7,123 nucleotides of DNA from CAYVMN01 sp964452575 (GCA_964452575.1 CAYVMN010000215.1:1-7123), one strand, 5' to 3'. Shown: positions 1-6,522, numbered from the stretch's first letter. Numbers and translations: made by a program. The notes: generated by a model from the sequence alone, not told the origin.

Positions 1-20
1 GGACCGTGAGGGTCTTTTTT
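1..20 (+). terminator. possible intrinsic terminator of a gene left of the window
   Basis: A GACC stem at 2-5 pairs with GGTC at 11-14 around a 5-nt loop, followed directly by six T (15-20). The stem is short and may continue left of the window. It would stop plus-strand transcripts arriving from outside. The same structure recurs in the opposite direction at 201-220 as part of the inverted repeat, so it may simply be part of that element. Confidence 0.35.
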
Positions 21-220
21 CCAAAGGACGTAACCCAAATTCTTCACAGCCTGTGCCACGCCCCTTTGCCTTTAAATACAGTTTCTGCCAGGCAGGGGAG
101 AGGGCCCTTCATAGGGACATCCCTTATGGGGCTGTTTTGTAACGAGGTTTAAGACCTCACTGCCGTTCTATGGAGTGATGCCGTCCTTTACGTCCTTTGG
201 AAAAAAGACCCTCGCGGTCC
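1..220. repeat. 33-nt inverted repeat pair enclosing 154 nt
   Basis: Positions 1-33 and the reverse complement of 188-220 agree at 32 of 33 bases, differing only at position 7 (T) against 214. Similarity stops just inside both arms. Each arm begins with a short GACC/GGTC stem followed by six T, read inward, so each also resembles a small intrinsic terminator facing the other. The interior has no convincing gene and contains small hairpins, for example GAGGT/ACCTC at 144-158 and CTGCC/GGCAG at 86-96. It could be a MITE-like miniature element or an inverted duplication of a terminator. The left arm touches the window edge, so its true outer end and any target-site duplication cannot be seen. 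Confidence 0.6.
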
Positions 221-294
221 TCCCTCCGGGCTGGAGGCTGCCTTTCTTTCAAAGCGCTAAAGTGTTACAACCATTTAACGAATTAACGAACTCA

Positions 295-302
295 AAAGGA
301 GG
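295..302 (+). promoter_or_regulatory. ribosome binding site of the DUF169 gene
   Basis: AAAGGAGG lies 5 nt before the ATG at 308. This near-perfect Shine-Dalgarno sequence settles the start codon. Just upstream, TTAACGAA occurs twice in tandem (275-282 and 283-290), of unknown significance. I found no convincing -35/-10 pair for this gene. Confidence 0.8.
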
Positions 303-307
303 TTCCA

Positions 308-1090
308 ATGGCAGACGTAAAAGAGATACAGGCGGCACTAACCACTTACATTCGACCTCTCACCTTCCCACTGGCCATAAAGATGCTCAAATCCGGCGAT
401 GAGATCCCGGAAAAGACCCGCCGGCCCTTTGCACAGATGAAAAAGAAGGTGGCCATATGTCAGGGGATAGGCATGGCCAGGAAACTGGGGTGGGCCGTGG
501 CCATGGGAAAGGAGGACATGCAGTGCTCCCTGGGGGCAGCCCCCTTTGGTTTTTTCAAGAACATCGATTTCTATAATGAGGGAAATCTGGCCGCCGGCAT
601 GTTCACCGCGTCCAAGGAGATAGGGAAAAGGGAGGAAGATCTGATTGATCGCTTTGATTATGGCCTTTACAGTCATCTCCTGGTAGCCCCCCTTGATCGC
701 ACGGGCTTTGAACCGGATATGTTCATGGTCTATGGCAATCCGGCCCAGATAATGAGACTCATCCAGGGGGCCCTTTATAATGAAGGTGGCGCCGTCCAGT
801 CGTCCTCCATGGGAAGGCTGGGGTGTGCGACGATTATAACGGTCATGAAAAAAAACGAGTGCCGTTATCTTGTACCCGGAAATGGAGATCGGATATTTGG
901 AATGACCCAGGACTATGAGATGTCATTCATCATCCCTCTATCCAAGATGCATACGGTCCTGGACGGGCTTGCCAAGACCCATAAGGCCGGCATCAGATAC
1001 CCAATCACCAGTTTCTTTGATTTTCAGGCGACATTTCCACCCTCGTATCAGGAGCAGATGAGGGTCTGGGAGCAGGGAGCGGAATTCTAG
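308..1090 (+). CDS. DUF169 domain protein
   Basis: The 260-residue product is about full length for DUF169 (Pfam PF02596), a family of unknown biochemical function common in anaerobic bacteria and archaea. I recognise it from the N-terminal pattern (TYIRPLTFPLAIKML, residues 13-27), a proline-containing segment (P34-P40), and a cysteine motif CQGIGMAR at 51-58. A second cysteine follows an acidic pair (EDMQC, C73), and a C-terminal PGNGDRIFG motif lies at 190-198. Four cysteines (51, 73, 173, 185) could bind a metal or cofactor, but that is inference. No signal peptide or membrane helix is visible, so it is probably cytoplasmic. The start at 308 is fixed by AAAGGAGG. The gene stands alone, with non-coding DNA on both sides. 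The family call is firm; the role is unknown. Confidence 0.85.
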   Translation: MADVKEIQAALTTYIRPLTFPLAIKMLKSGDEIPEKTRRPFAQMKKKVAICQGIGMARKLGWAVAMGKEDMQCSLGAAPFGFFKNIDFYNEGNLAAGMFTASKEIGKREEDLIDRFDYGLYSHLLVAPLDRTGFEPDMFMVYGNPAQIMRLIQGALYNEGGAVQSSSMGRLGCATIITVMKKNECRYLVPGNGDRIFGMTQDYEMSFIIPLSKMHTVLDGLAKTHKAGIRYPITSFFDFQATFPPSYQEQMRVWEQGAEF

Positions 1091-1161
1091 TGCAAACTCC
1101 CTTGAGATCCTCTTTTTCGATTCCTGTTTACTTGATAGGATGAATATGTTAATATGAATTT

Positions 1162-1167
1162 TATAAT
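1162..1167 (+). promoter_or_regulatory. possible -10 element upstream of the LysM gene
   Basis: A perfect TATAAT lies in an AT-rich stretch 69 nt before the ATG at 1236. There is no good -35 hexamer at 16-18 nt; TTGATA at 1132-1137 is 24 nt away. If real, the hairpin at 1182-1200 would be in the 5' leader of the LysM gene. The match may be chance in AT-rich DNA. Confidence 0.25.
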
Positions 1168-1181
1168 TTCTCTGAGAAGGG

Positions 1182-1202
1182 AATTGCCTCCTTGGCAATT
1201 TT
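1182..1202 (+). terminator. hairpin between the DUF169 and LysM genes, possible terminator
   Basis: AATTGCC (1182-1188) pairs perfectly with GGCAATT (1194-1200) around the loop TCCTT, ending in a short run of four T (1199-1202). It could end the DUF169 transcript 92 nt after its stop. The T-run is short and the stem partly AT, so a leader structure for the next gene is an alternative. Confidence 0.4.
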
Positions 1203-1235
1203 GGCTATCGGGAAAGGGAAGTAGACTGGTCAGCG

Positions 1236-2496
1236 ATGCCCGTACCTACAAAAGACTCTAAGGCCTCAACCGGTAAAGGCGCCAGGTGGCTGTGGTCCAT
1301 TCCGTGCCTTGTTGCGGTACTTCTCATTCTCAACCACCACTATCAATGGTACAAATGGCCCTGGGTGGAGCTCACCCCTCCCCCAAAGAAAGAAATGGGG
1401 GCCAGGCCCCCAAAAAGGCCCCTTCGTGCGCCGGCACCCAAACCCTCCTCTGCCCCGGCAAAAGTGCCAGAGAGGCCCACAGTGAAGGAAGAGATAACAA
1501 CGCCGGTGATTGACTATGAAAAGATCAAGGGCAAGTCTGATAAGAACCTCAAGGAGTTGGTCCAAGAACGGAAGAAAGAATTTGGGGTAAATAAGAGTGT
1601 GGATATGGTGGTCAAGCCAGGTGAACATATCCGCGTGGGTAAAGAGGTTGTTCCTCTGGACCGCATCCTGGCCCAGATCGAGGCCCAGAAGAAGGGGCAG
1701 TCTGCCACCGGATTGGCACCGTCCCCGCAACCTGCAAAACCCGAGTCAGAACGTACCGTTACACCAACACGAGAGACCCCTCAGCCTATCCCCCCAANNN
1801 NNNNNNNNNNNNNNNNNNNNNNNNNNNNNNNNNNNNNNNNNNNNNNNNNNNNNNNNNNNNNNNNNNNNNNNNNNNNNNNNNNNNNNNNNNNNNNNNNGAC
1901 CGGGGGCGGCCCCGCAACCTGCAAAACCCGAGTCAGAACGTACCGTTACACCAACACAAGAGACCCCCCGGCCTGTCCCCCCAAGACCGGGGGCGGCCCC
2001 GCAACCTGCAAAACCCGAGTCAGAACGTACCGTTACACCGACACGAGAGACCCCCCGGCCTATCCCCCCAAGACCGCGAAAGGAGCCGGTTAGCTATTAC
2101 GGGATCTATGTGGTTCGTCCGGGGGACAATCTATGGAACATCCATTTTGCCTTTCTGCGGGAATACTTCGGGTCCAAGGGCATTCAAATCTCACCATACT
2201 CTGACGAACCTGTGGGTACTAGGAGCTCTGGTATCGGTCGAATACTCAAGTATGCCGAGACCATGGTCCACATCTTCAATCTGAAGACAGGTAAATTATC
2301 CGTGAATCTAAATCTCTTAGAACCAAAAGAGAAAATCGTAGTCTTTAACCTGAGCGCCCTTGATAAGACCCTTGCACCCCTGACCTACGATCAGATAGAT
2401 ACCGTCCGTTTTGATGGTCGGGACCTAATCCTGACGGGTCACCCACCTTTTTCGGCTGACAGTCGCCTTCAGGAGCCAAAGGGAACGAGACCGTAA
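1236..2496 (+). CDS. membrane-anchored proline-rich protein with C-terminal LysM-like domain (interrupted by an assembly gap)
   Basis: One gene appears as two open frames (1236-2093 and 1597-2496) because 100 N at 1798-1897 shift the frame; 100 is not a multiple of 3. The 87-bp repeat is read in the same phase on both sides, so a gap of whole repeat units restores a single frame to the TAA at 2494-2496. In order: a basic N-terminus; one hydrophobic helix at about residues 18-33, probably an inner-membrane anchor; a proline-rich linker; a charged segment ending VVKPGEHIRVGKEVVPLDRI (about 126-145); 29-residue Pro/Glu/Thr-rich repeats; then YVVRPGDNLWNIH (codons 2107-2142), the hallmark start of a LysM domain that binds peptidoglycan. 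It probably spans the periplasm from inner membrane to cell wall. The ATG at 1236 has only a weak, distant GGGAAG (1216-1221). Total length is unknown. The last 152 bp overlap the convergent kinase gene. Confidence 0.75.
1711..2071 (+). repeat. 87-bp in-frame tandem repeat, at least three units
   Basis: Units lie at 1711-1797, 1898-1984 and 1985-2071, each exactly 87 bp (29 residues), with the N run between the first and second. The last two differ at only three bases, giving Gln/Arg and Val/Ile changes in the peptide. The first unit is diverged in its first 16 bases and near its end. Each encodes a Pro/Ala/Glu/Thr-rich segment including QPAKPESERTVTPT. Near-identical units suggest recent expansion. 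The true copy number is hidden by the gap. Confidence 0.9.
1798..1897. other. assembly gap (100 N)
   Basis: Exactly 100 N, the usual placeholder for a scaffold gap of unknown size. It begins at the first base after one 87-bp repeat unit and ends at the base before the next. The assembly therefore almost certainly broke because of the tandem repeat. Its length should not be taken as real. Confidence 0.95.
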
Positions 2497-4783
2497 AAAT
2501 GGTGCCACCGGAGCGGTAACAATCGCTCTCTTCCTGGCAGCATTTGCACTTGCCGATGTCCCCTGGACACAGATCGCCCTCTTGGGTAAGAAATCGGCAC
2601 CTGGTCGACTCCATATTCAACTGAAAGCCATAGCGTTCTGAAAAGACCTTCATACGCAGAAGGTCAGCGCCCCTCCCCCCGGCGTCAAAATCAAACGGGT
2701 GCCTTGACGAGTAAAGCATTGTCTCCTGTGTAACAAAAAAACCCTCAAATATCCTCTTTTGGTCTTCAGGCGTGATGCCTCTCCCCAGGTCCTTTACCAC
2801 CAGTTCAACCCCTCCTCCCTTTTCATGGACGAAAACATCTACCATCCCATTGTCAGGGGTATTTTCGACTGCATTCTTTATCAACCCGTCAATGACCTTT
2901 TGTACCACATGGGTAGGCATGCAAATTGAGGGCCTTTTTTCCAGGTGCTCGCCTATCTTTATCTTGCGGTGAGAAAAACGGGGTCTCAATGCCTCGATCC
3001 TCTCCTTCACAAAATCGCCAAGACAGATCGCCTCTATCTGCCCCTCCATGGGGCCAAACTCCCCTTCTATGCGCTCCCTGATCCAGTCAGCAATGTCTAC
3101 TTGCCCTGTCTTCTCTAAGACCAGGGCTTCCAGCTCTTCAATGCACTGATCAAGCAGAAACGAAAGCATGGAATAGGCCTTATATTCGGGGTCTCTCATG
3201 ATGTCCTCCACCTCATACTGGATCTCCAGTATCCGGTCAAGGTTTCTTGTGGCCCTCTCAAAGGCCCGCTCCCAGCTCGCCTTGGGGTGGGGTTCGAGTA
3301 CTTTTGCCATTTGAGTCAAAGAAGCCAGAAGTATGGAGACGGGCGTCTTCAATTCATGGGAGAGGTGGTTGATAATCCTGTCCTTCGCCCTATTAAGGCT
3401 TGAGACCTCTTGATATGCCTCCTTCAACTCCTTGGAAAACCGGGCATTCTCTATGGACAATGCCACTGTACTCGCTATCATGGTCAGAAGCCTTTCATCC
3501 TTTTGGTCAAAGACACCCGTCTTCCTGTTAATGGCCGCAAGCACTCCGATCCTCTTTTCTCTTGCTATCAACGGGACAATGAGCAGATTATGGGTGTGAA
3601 AACCGATGGCCTTATCCAGTCCATCATAGTAATCGGGTTCCTTTGACGTGTCAGCCACAATCGCCGGTTTCCCGGTCCTGACGACTCTCCCGGAAACGCT
3701 TTTTTCGACCGGATATCGTATCTTTTTTATCTGCCTCTGGGCCGAGGAGTCCTCATAGGCTGCGCCGAGTAAATAGAAGTCGTCCTTTTCTTCATCAAAC
3801 AGGCCCACAATTGCCCCTTCAGTGTTCAATAGCCTCTTGACCTCCTCGCTGATGAAGTCCAGGAGCTCTTCAAGTCCGGGATACTGCGGTAAGGCCTTAC
3901 TGATCTGAAAAAGGGTCTCGTTGGTCCGTTCCATCCTCCTTTCTTCAGTGATGTCCCTTAGGATGAAGAGCTCCCCAAACCCGTCATCCTCACCTTCAGA
4001 GGGGATCTGACCCCGGATGATTACATCCAGGATGCGGCCATCTCTAGTCATCCGCTTTGTTTCAATGGTGCCATCTCTATCCCTCAGGAGCCGCTTTAAG
4101 TGCTCTCGTGTCTGTTCCTTGAGGCCGGGTGGGACATAAGGGATGTTTCTCCCGATGAGCTCCTCCAGGGTCCACCCGAATACCTCGGTAAAGGCGGGGT
4201 TTACATACCTGACCCTGCCTGCCAGTGAAAACACGACCATGGGATATGGGACAAAGTCCAACAGATTTTGGGCCCTCTTTTTGGCCCTTCGCCCTTCATC
4301 GAATTCACGCTCGTAGCGAAGCTTGGCCTCTTTGAAGGCGTCCCTGGTCTGGTATTCCTCGGTGACGTCCCGGGCGATTCCCCGACATCCCATCTTTTTC
4401 CCTTCGTTGTTTTCTACCAGATAGGCAGAAATCTCAATTATCCTTGGATTTCCTTCCTTATCCCTTATTTCCCATATGAGATTGGAAAAACCCTGGTGGT
4501 TCACCCAGACCCTGTTAATGACCTCATTGAGTTTTCTGGCATCCTTTCTGTCCATGAATTTGGCGAAGTTCTGATCCTGAATCTCTTCCCTTGGATATCC
4601 CAGGACATTGCAGAAGGAGTTGCTGAAGGCTCTAAAATTTCCATGGTTGTCCGTCTCGTACACACCATCACCGGTTTCGTCGATAAGGTCCCATAACCGG
4701 TCCTCTGATGCATCCCTTGCCAAAGGCGCGGGGGCAAGAGTCTCTCCTTGTACCTGAGCCCTTTGTCTGACGTCCATTTCCAT
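2345..4783 (-). CDS. PAS-PAS-GAF sensor histidine kinase with Cys-rich insert
   Basis: The 812-residue product has no membrane helix and is probably a cytoplasmic sensor that autophosphorylates and passes phosphate to a response regulator; none is encoded here. Domains: PAS1 at about 28-140; PAS2 at about 172-283 (VRYVNPAFTEVFGW); GAF at about 298-445; a short helical linker; HisKA with H-box NHLSHELKTP and likely phospho-acceptor His476. The ATPase domain has an N-box (N637, N641), a G1 motif DLGRG (665-669), FEGFF (679-683) and a glycine-rich GGRG (702-705). Between GGRG and the final GGTIFTVSFP strand (759-768) lies an insert with six cysteines (729, 739, 746, 748, 749, 755), a possible metal or redox site. 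I recall similar kinases in Deltaproteobacteria. Residues from about 769 are a hydrophilic tail with no kinase features, encoded antisense to the LysM gene. The start at 4783 has AAGGTGG 7 nt upstream. Confidence 0.9.
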   Translation of the reverse strand: MEMDVRQRAQVQGETLAPAPLARDASEDRLWDLIDETGDGVYETDNHGNFRAFSNSFCNVLGYPREEIQDQNFAKFMDRKDARKLNEVINRVWVNHQGFSNLIWEIRDKEGNPRIIEISAYLVENNEGKKMGCRGIARDVTEEYQTRDAFKEAKLRYEREFDEGRRAKKRAQNLLDFVPYPMVVFSLAGRVRYVNPAFTEVFGWTLEELIGRNIPYVPPGLKEQTREHLKRLLRDRDGTIETKRMTRDGRILDVIIRGQIPSEGEDDGFGELFILRDITEERRMERTNETLFQISKALPQYPGLEELLDFISEEVKRLLNTEGAIVGLFDEEKDDFYLLGAAYEDSSAQRQIKKIRYPVEKSVSGRVVRTGKPAIVADTSKEPDYYDGLDKAIGFHTHNLLIVPLIAREKRIGVLAAINRKTGVFDQKDERLLTMIASTVALSIENARFSKELKEAYQEVSSLNRAKDRIINHLSHELKTPVSILLASLTQMAKVLEPHPKASWERAFERATRNLDRILEIQYEVEDIMRDPEYKAYSMLSFLLDQCIEELEALVLEKTGQVDIADWIRERIEGEFGPMEGQIEAICLGDFVKERIEALRPRFSHRKIKIGEHLEKRPSICMPTHVVQKVIDGLIKNAVENTPDNGMVDVFVHEKGGGVELVVKDLGRGITPEDQKRIFEGFFVTQETMLYSSRHPFDFDAGGRGADLLRMKVFSERYGFQLNMESTRCRFLTQEGDLCPGDIGKCKCCQEESDCYRSGGTIFTVSFPLAPEGDCQPKKVGDPSGLGPDHQNGRYLSDRRSGVQGSYQGRSG

Positions 4784-4790
4784 AAGAATA

Positions 4791-4797
4791 CCACCTT
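4791..4797 (-). promoter_or_regulatory. ribosome binding site of the histidine kinase gene
   Basis: On the minus strand AAGGTGG lies 7 nt before the ATG at 4783-4781. It favours this start over the second Met codon two codons later. I saw no clear -35/-10 pair further upstream. Confidence 0.6.
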
Positions 4798-4807
4798 ATC
4801 GGGTAGG

Positions 4808-5016
4808 CGTTCACAGGTTCCGGGTTCAGAGGTTCACGGTTAGGGACAAATCAACTCAGCAAACCCAAAGTTCTTGGGACAAATGCTGCTTTTCCCAGAT
4901 TGATGGGAAAGAAAAGCCAGGTTTCAGGTTGGGATTTGATTAAATCGTCGCTTCTCTCATAGACACGTCTTGCAAAAGAACCTTGAACCCCTGAACCTTT
5001 GAACCCGTGAACGGTT
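4808..5016. repeat. paired inverted arrays of about 8-nt GGTTCA-type units
   Basis: GGTTC-type units start at 4809, 4816, 4823, 4831 and 4839 (period 7-8). In the opposite sense, TGAACC-type units start at 4984, 4992, 5000 and 5008 (period 8). With one gap, most of the roughly 33 positions of the two arms can pair, enclosing about 140 nt. The interior holds small hairpins, CCCAA/TTGGG at 4864-4878 and TTTCCCA/TGGGAAA at 4891-4910. I recall similar degenerate GGTTCA repeats in intergenic DNA of other Desulfobacterota; their function is not known to me. Confidence 0.6.
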
Positions 5017-5068
5017 ACATTCTAATAAATGATAATCGTTTCCGTGAACTGGATCAACACCCTACCCA

Positions 5069-5101
5069 TAAAAAACCTGATTAAAGGCCTTACCTTTAAT
5101 C
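5069..5101 (-). terminator. perfect hairpin with T-tract on the minus strand
   Basis: GATTAAAGG (5079-5087) pairs perfectly with CCTTTAATC (5093-5101) around a 5-nt loop. On the minus strand the stem is followed by AGG and then six T (complement of 5070-5075), the layout of an intrinsic terminator. No minus-strand gene lies immediately upstream, because the MFS gene runs the other way. It would therefore stop antisense read-through or act in a long leader of the kinase gene. The stem is AT-rich. Confidence 0.4.
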
Positions 5102-5115
5102 CCAGCCGCTTCCAG

Positions 5116-5144
5116 TTGATTTTAATACCGGATAAGGGTATTTT
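5116..5144 (+). promoter_or_regulatory. candidate promoter and overlapping dyad upstream of the MFS gene
   Basis: TTGATT (5116-5121) and TATTTT (5139-5144) are separated by exactly 17 nt, each matching 4 of 6 consensus bases of a housekeeping promoter. A perfect dyad, AATACC (5124-5129) and GGTATT (5137-5142), lies in the spacer and runs into the -10. That is a typical position for a repressor or activator operator. Transcription would start near 5151, leaving a leader of about 125 nt. The hexamers are modest, so this is a candidate only. Confidence 0.35.
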
Positions 5145-5174
5145 CCGTTAACAGCCACTTTTTGTCACTCCCGC

Positions 5175-5200
5175 GAAGACCCTGCCCCTTGGCGGTCTTC
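5175..5200 (+). other. strong hairpin in the putative MFS leader
   Basis: GAAGACC (5175-5181) pairs perfectly with GGTCTTC (5194-5200), and inside it GCC (5184-5186) pairs with GGC (5191-5193) around CCTT, leaving a 2-nt bulge. It is followed by TTAATGG, not a proper T-run, so it is a poor terminator. It could be a leader RNA structure or the remnant of a dispersed palindromic repeat. Confidence 0.45.
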
Positions 5201-5203
5201 TTA

Positions 5204-5275
5204 ATGGCGGTACGGGGAGGAGGAGTGCACTGGTTCTACATATATCAGGAGGGTTATAAGGCCCTGTTTGGGTAA
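5204..5275 (+). CDS. possible short leader ORF overlapping the MFS start
   Basis: An open frame begins at ATG 5204 (23 codons) or GTG 5225 (16 codons) and ends with TAA at 5273-5275, overlapping the MFS ATG by one base (TAATG). GGGGAGG (5214-5220) lies 4 nt before the GTG. The MFS gene itself has only a distant strong Shine-Dalgarno (AGGAGGG, 5247-5253, 21 nt away), which lies inside this frame; such an arrangement fits translational coupling. The predicted peptide is rich in aromatic residues (HWFYIYQEGYKALFG). At this length a chance ORF is quite possible. Confidence 0.25.
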   Translation: MAVRGGGVHWFYIYQEGYKALFG

Positions 5276-6477
5276 TGGCAACAGTAAAGAGGGCAAAGAA
5301 CTGGTCCCAGGGCATCCCACGAACCGTGTGGGCGTTAGGGTTCGTGAGCATGTCCATGGATATCTCTTCGGAGATGATCCATGGCCTCTTGCCCGTGTTT
5401 CTGGTCTCGGTTCTGAATTCAAGCGCAATATTTGTTGGTTTAATAGAGGGGGTCGCGGAGGCAACCGCATTGATAACCAAGACCTTTTCCGGGGCCTTAA
5501 GCGATTGGCTCGGGAAACGTAAGGCGTTGGTGTTTGCTGGCTATGCCCTCTCCACATTAACGAAGCCTCTATTTGCTATGGCCACTGGTGTAGGCCTCGT
5601 TTTCACTGCACGATTTCTGGACCGCATTGGAAAGGGCGTGCGGGGAGCTCCGCGTGACGCCTTGATCGCCGACGTTACTCATCCTGATTTCAGTGGCGCC
5701 GCCTATGGCCTCAGGCAATCCCTTGATACAGTGGGTGCATTTGTAGGGCCCCTCTTGGCCATGGTCCTCATGGTTGTAACTGCCGGGAATTTCAGGAGCG
5801 TCTTCTGGGCGGCAGTATTGCCGGCTTTGTTAGCTGTTGCAATCCTGGCCTTTACGGTCAAGGAACCGGATGATCTGTCAATAAGGGCTTCGCGACAACC
5901 CATATGTATTCGTGACATATTAGACCTTGGGTCTCCTTATTGGATGGTAGTGGCATTTGGTTCAGTATTTACATTAGGCCGATTCAGCGAGGCCTTTTTG
6001 CTGTTGCGGGCAGAAAGCGTCGGCGTGGCGGCAAGCATGATCCCCGTTATGTTAGTACTCATGAATGTTGTTTATTCATTGACAGCATACCCCATCGGCC
6101 TGTTGTCAGACCGTCTTGGCCGAACAGGACTGTTAGCCGCAGGGCTGGTTGTCTTGATGACCTCTGACCTGTCGCTTGCCATGGCAAGAACCGGGTGGCA
6201 GGTTGCTGCAGGGACTGCACTCTGGGGGCTGCACATGGGCCTGACTCAGGGGTTGCTCGCAGCTATGGTCGCAGATACCGCGCATCAGAATCTCAGGGGC
6301 ACGGCCTTTGGTATTTTCAATATGGCAAGCGGTATCGCAATTCTTGTAGCAAGTTTGATAGCGGGATGGCTGTGGGATCTCTTCGGCCCGCCTGCCACAT
6401 TCTTGGCAGGAGCAGCCTTTGCCGCAGTTGCTTTGATTGGATACCTCTCTTTACGCAAACACCTGAGCATCGGATAA
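5275..6477 (+). CDS. MFS transporter
   Basis: The 400-residue, very hydrophobic product fits a 12-helix major facilitator superfamily permease of the inner membrane. The loop between helices 2 and 3 carries a motif-A-like GALSDWLGKRK (73-83), with a counterpart GLLSDRLGRTG (275-285) at the same place in the second half. The stretch DRIGKGVRGAPRDALIAD (116-133), followed by LRQSLDTVGAFVGP (146-159), marks a widespread bacterial MFS subgroup. I cannot name its substrate; its family includes proton-coupled exporters and importers. The conserved acidic residues D29, D77, D116, D128, D133, D151, D279 and D335 fit a proton-coupled carrier, which is inference. The ATG at 5275 is the first possible start after an in-frame TAA at 5257. 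Its Shine-Dalgarno is weak unless translation is coupled to the short frame upstream. The C-terminus appears complete. Confidence 0.9.
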   Translation: MATVKRAKNWSQGIPRTVWALGFVSMSMDISSEMIHGLLPVFLVSVLNSSAIFVGLIEGVAEATALITKTFSGALSDWLGKRKALVFAGYALSTLTKPLFAMATGVGLVFTARFLDRIGKGVRGAPRDALIADVTHPDFSGAAYGLRQSLDTVGAFVGPLLAMVLMVVTAGNFRSVFWAAVLPALLAVAILAFTVKEPDDLSIRASRQPICIRDILDLGSPYWMVVAFGSVFTLGRFSEAFLLLRAESVGVAASMIPVMLVLMNVVYSLTAYPIGLLSDRLGRTGLLAAGLVVLMTSDLSLAMARTGWQVAAGTALWGLHMGLTQGLLAAMVADTAHQNLRGTAFGIFNMASGIAILVASLIAGWLWDLFGPPATFLAGAAFAAVALIGYLSLRKHLSIG

Positions 6478-6522
6478 TCCCTGACATAAAAAGAGTAGTC
6501 ATTTTTCAGCCGATCTGTCCTC

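Noticed and set aside
175..402. Open frame with GTG start overlapping the DUF169 gene
   Set aside because: It runs through the inverted repeat and the start of the DUF169 gene in another frame, has no ribosome binding site and no recognisable features.
1715..1730. Sigma-54-like sequence (TGGCAC followed 5 nt later by CCGCA)
   Set aside because: The -12 half is poor, it lies inside the LysM coding repeat, and no gene starts just downstream.
1711..2071. Repeats considered as a CRISPR array
   Set aside because: Units are directly adjacent 87-bp coding repeats with no spacers, in frame within a protein gene.
1236..2093. LysM gene as a real frameshifted pseudogene
   Set aside because: The shift arises from the 100-N filler; both flanks have the same phase relative to the 87-bp repeat, so the real frame is probably intact.
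4268..4696. 142-codon plus-strand open frame inside the kinase gene
   Set aside because: It is antisense to the well-conserved PAS domains, with no ribosome binding site; a shadow of the kinase frame.
5148..5557. Minus-strand open frames across the MFS start region
   Set aside because: They are antisense to the MFS gene and its leader, low in family-like features, and explained by codon bias of the true gene.
6482..6506. TGAC/GTCA stem followed by five T as terminator of the MFS gene
   Set aside because: The stem is only 4 bp with a 12-nt loop, too weak to call although the position between convergent genes is right.
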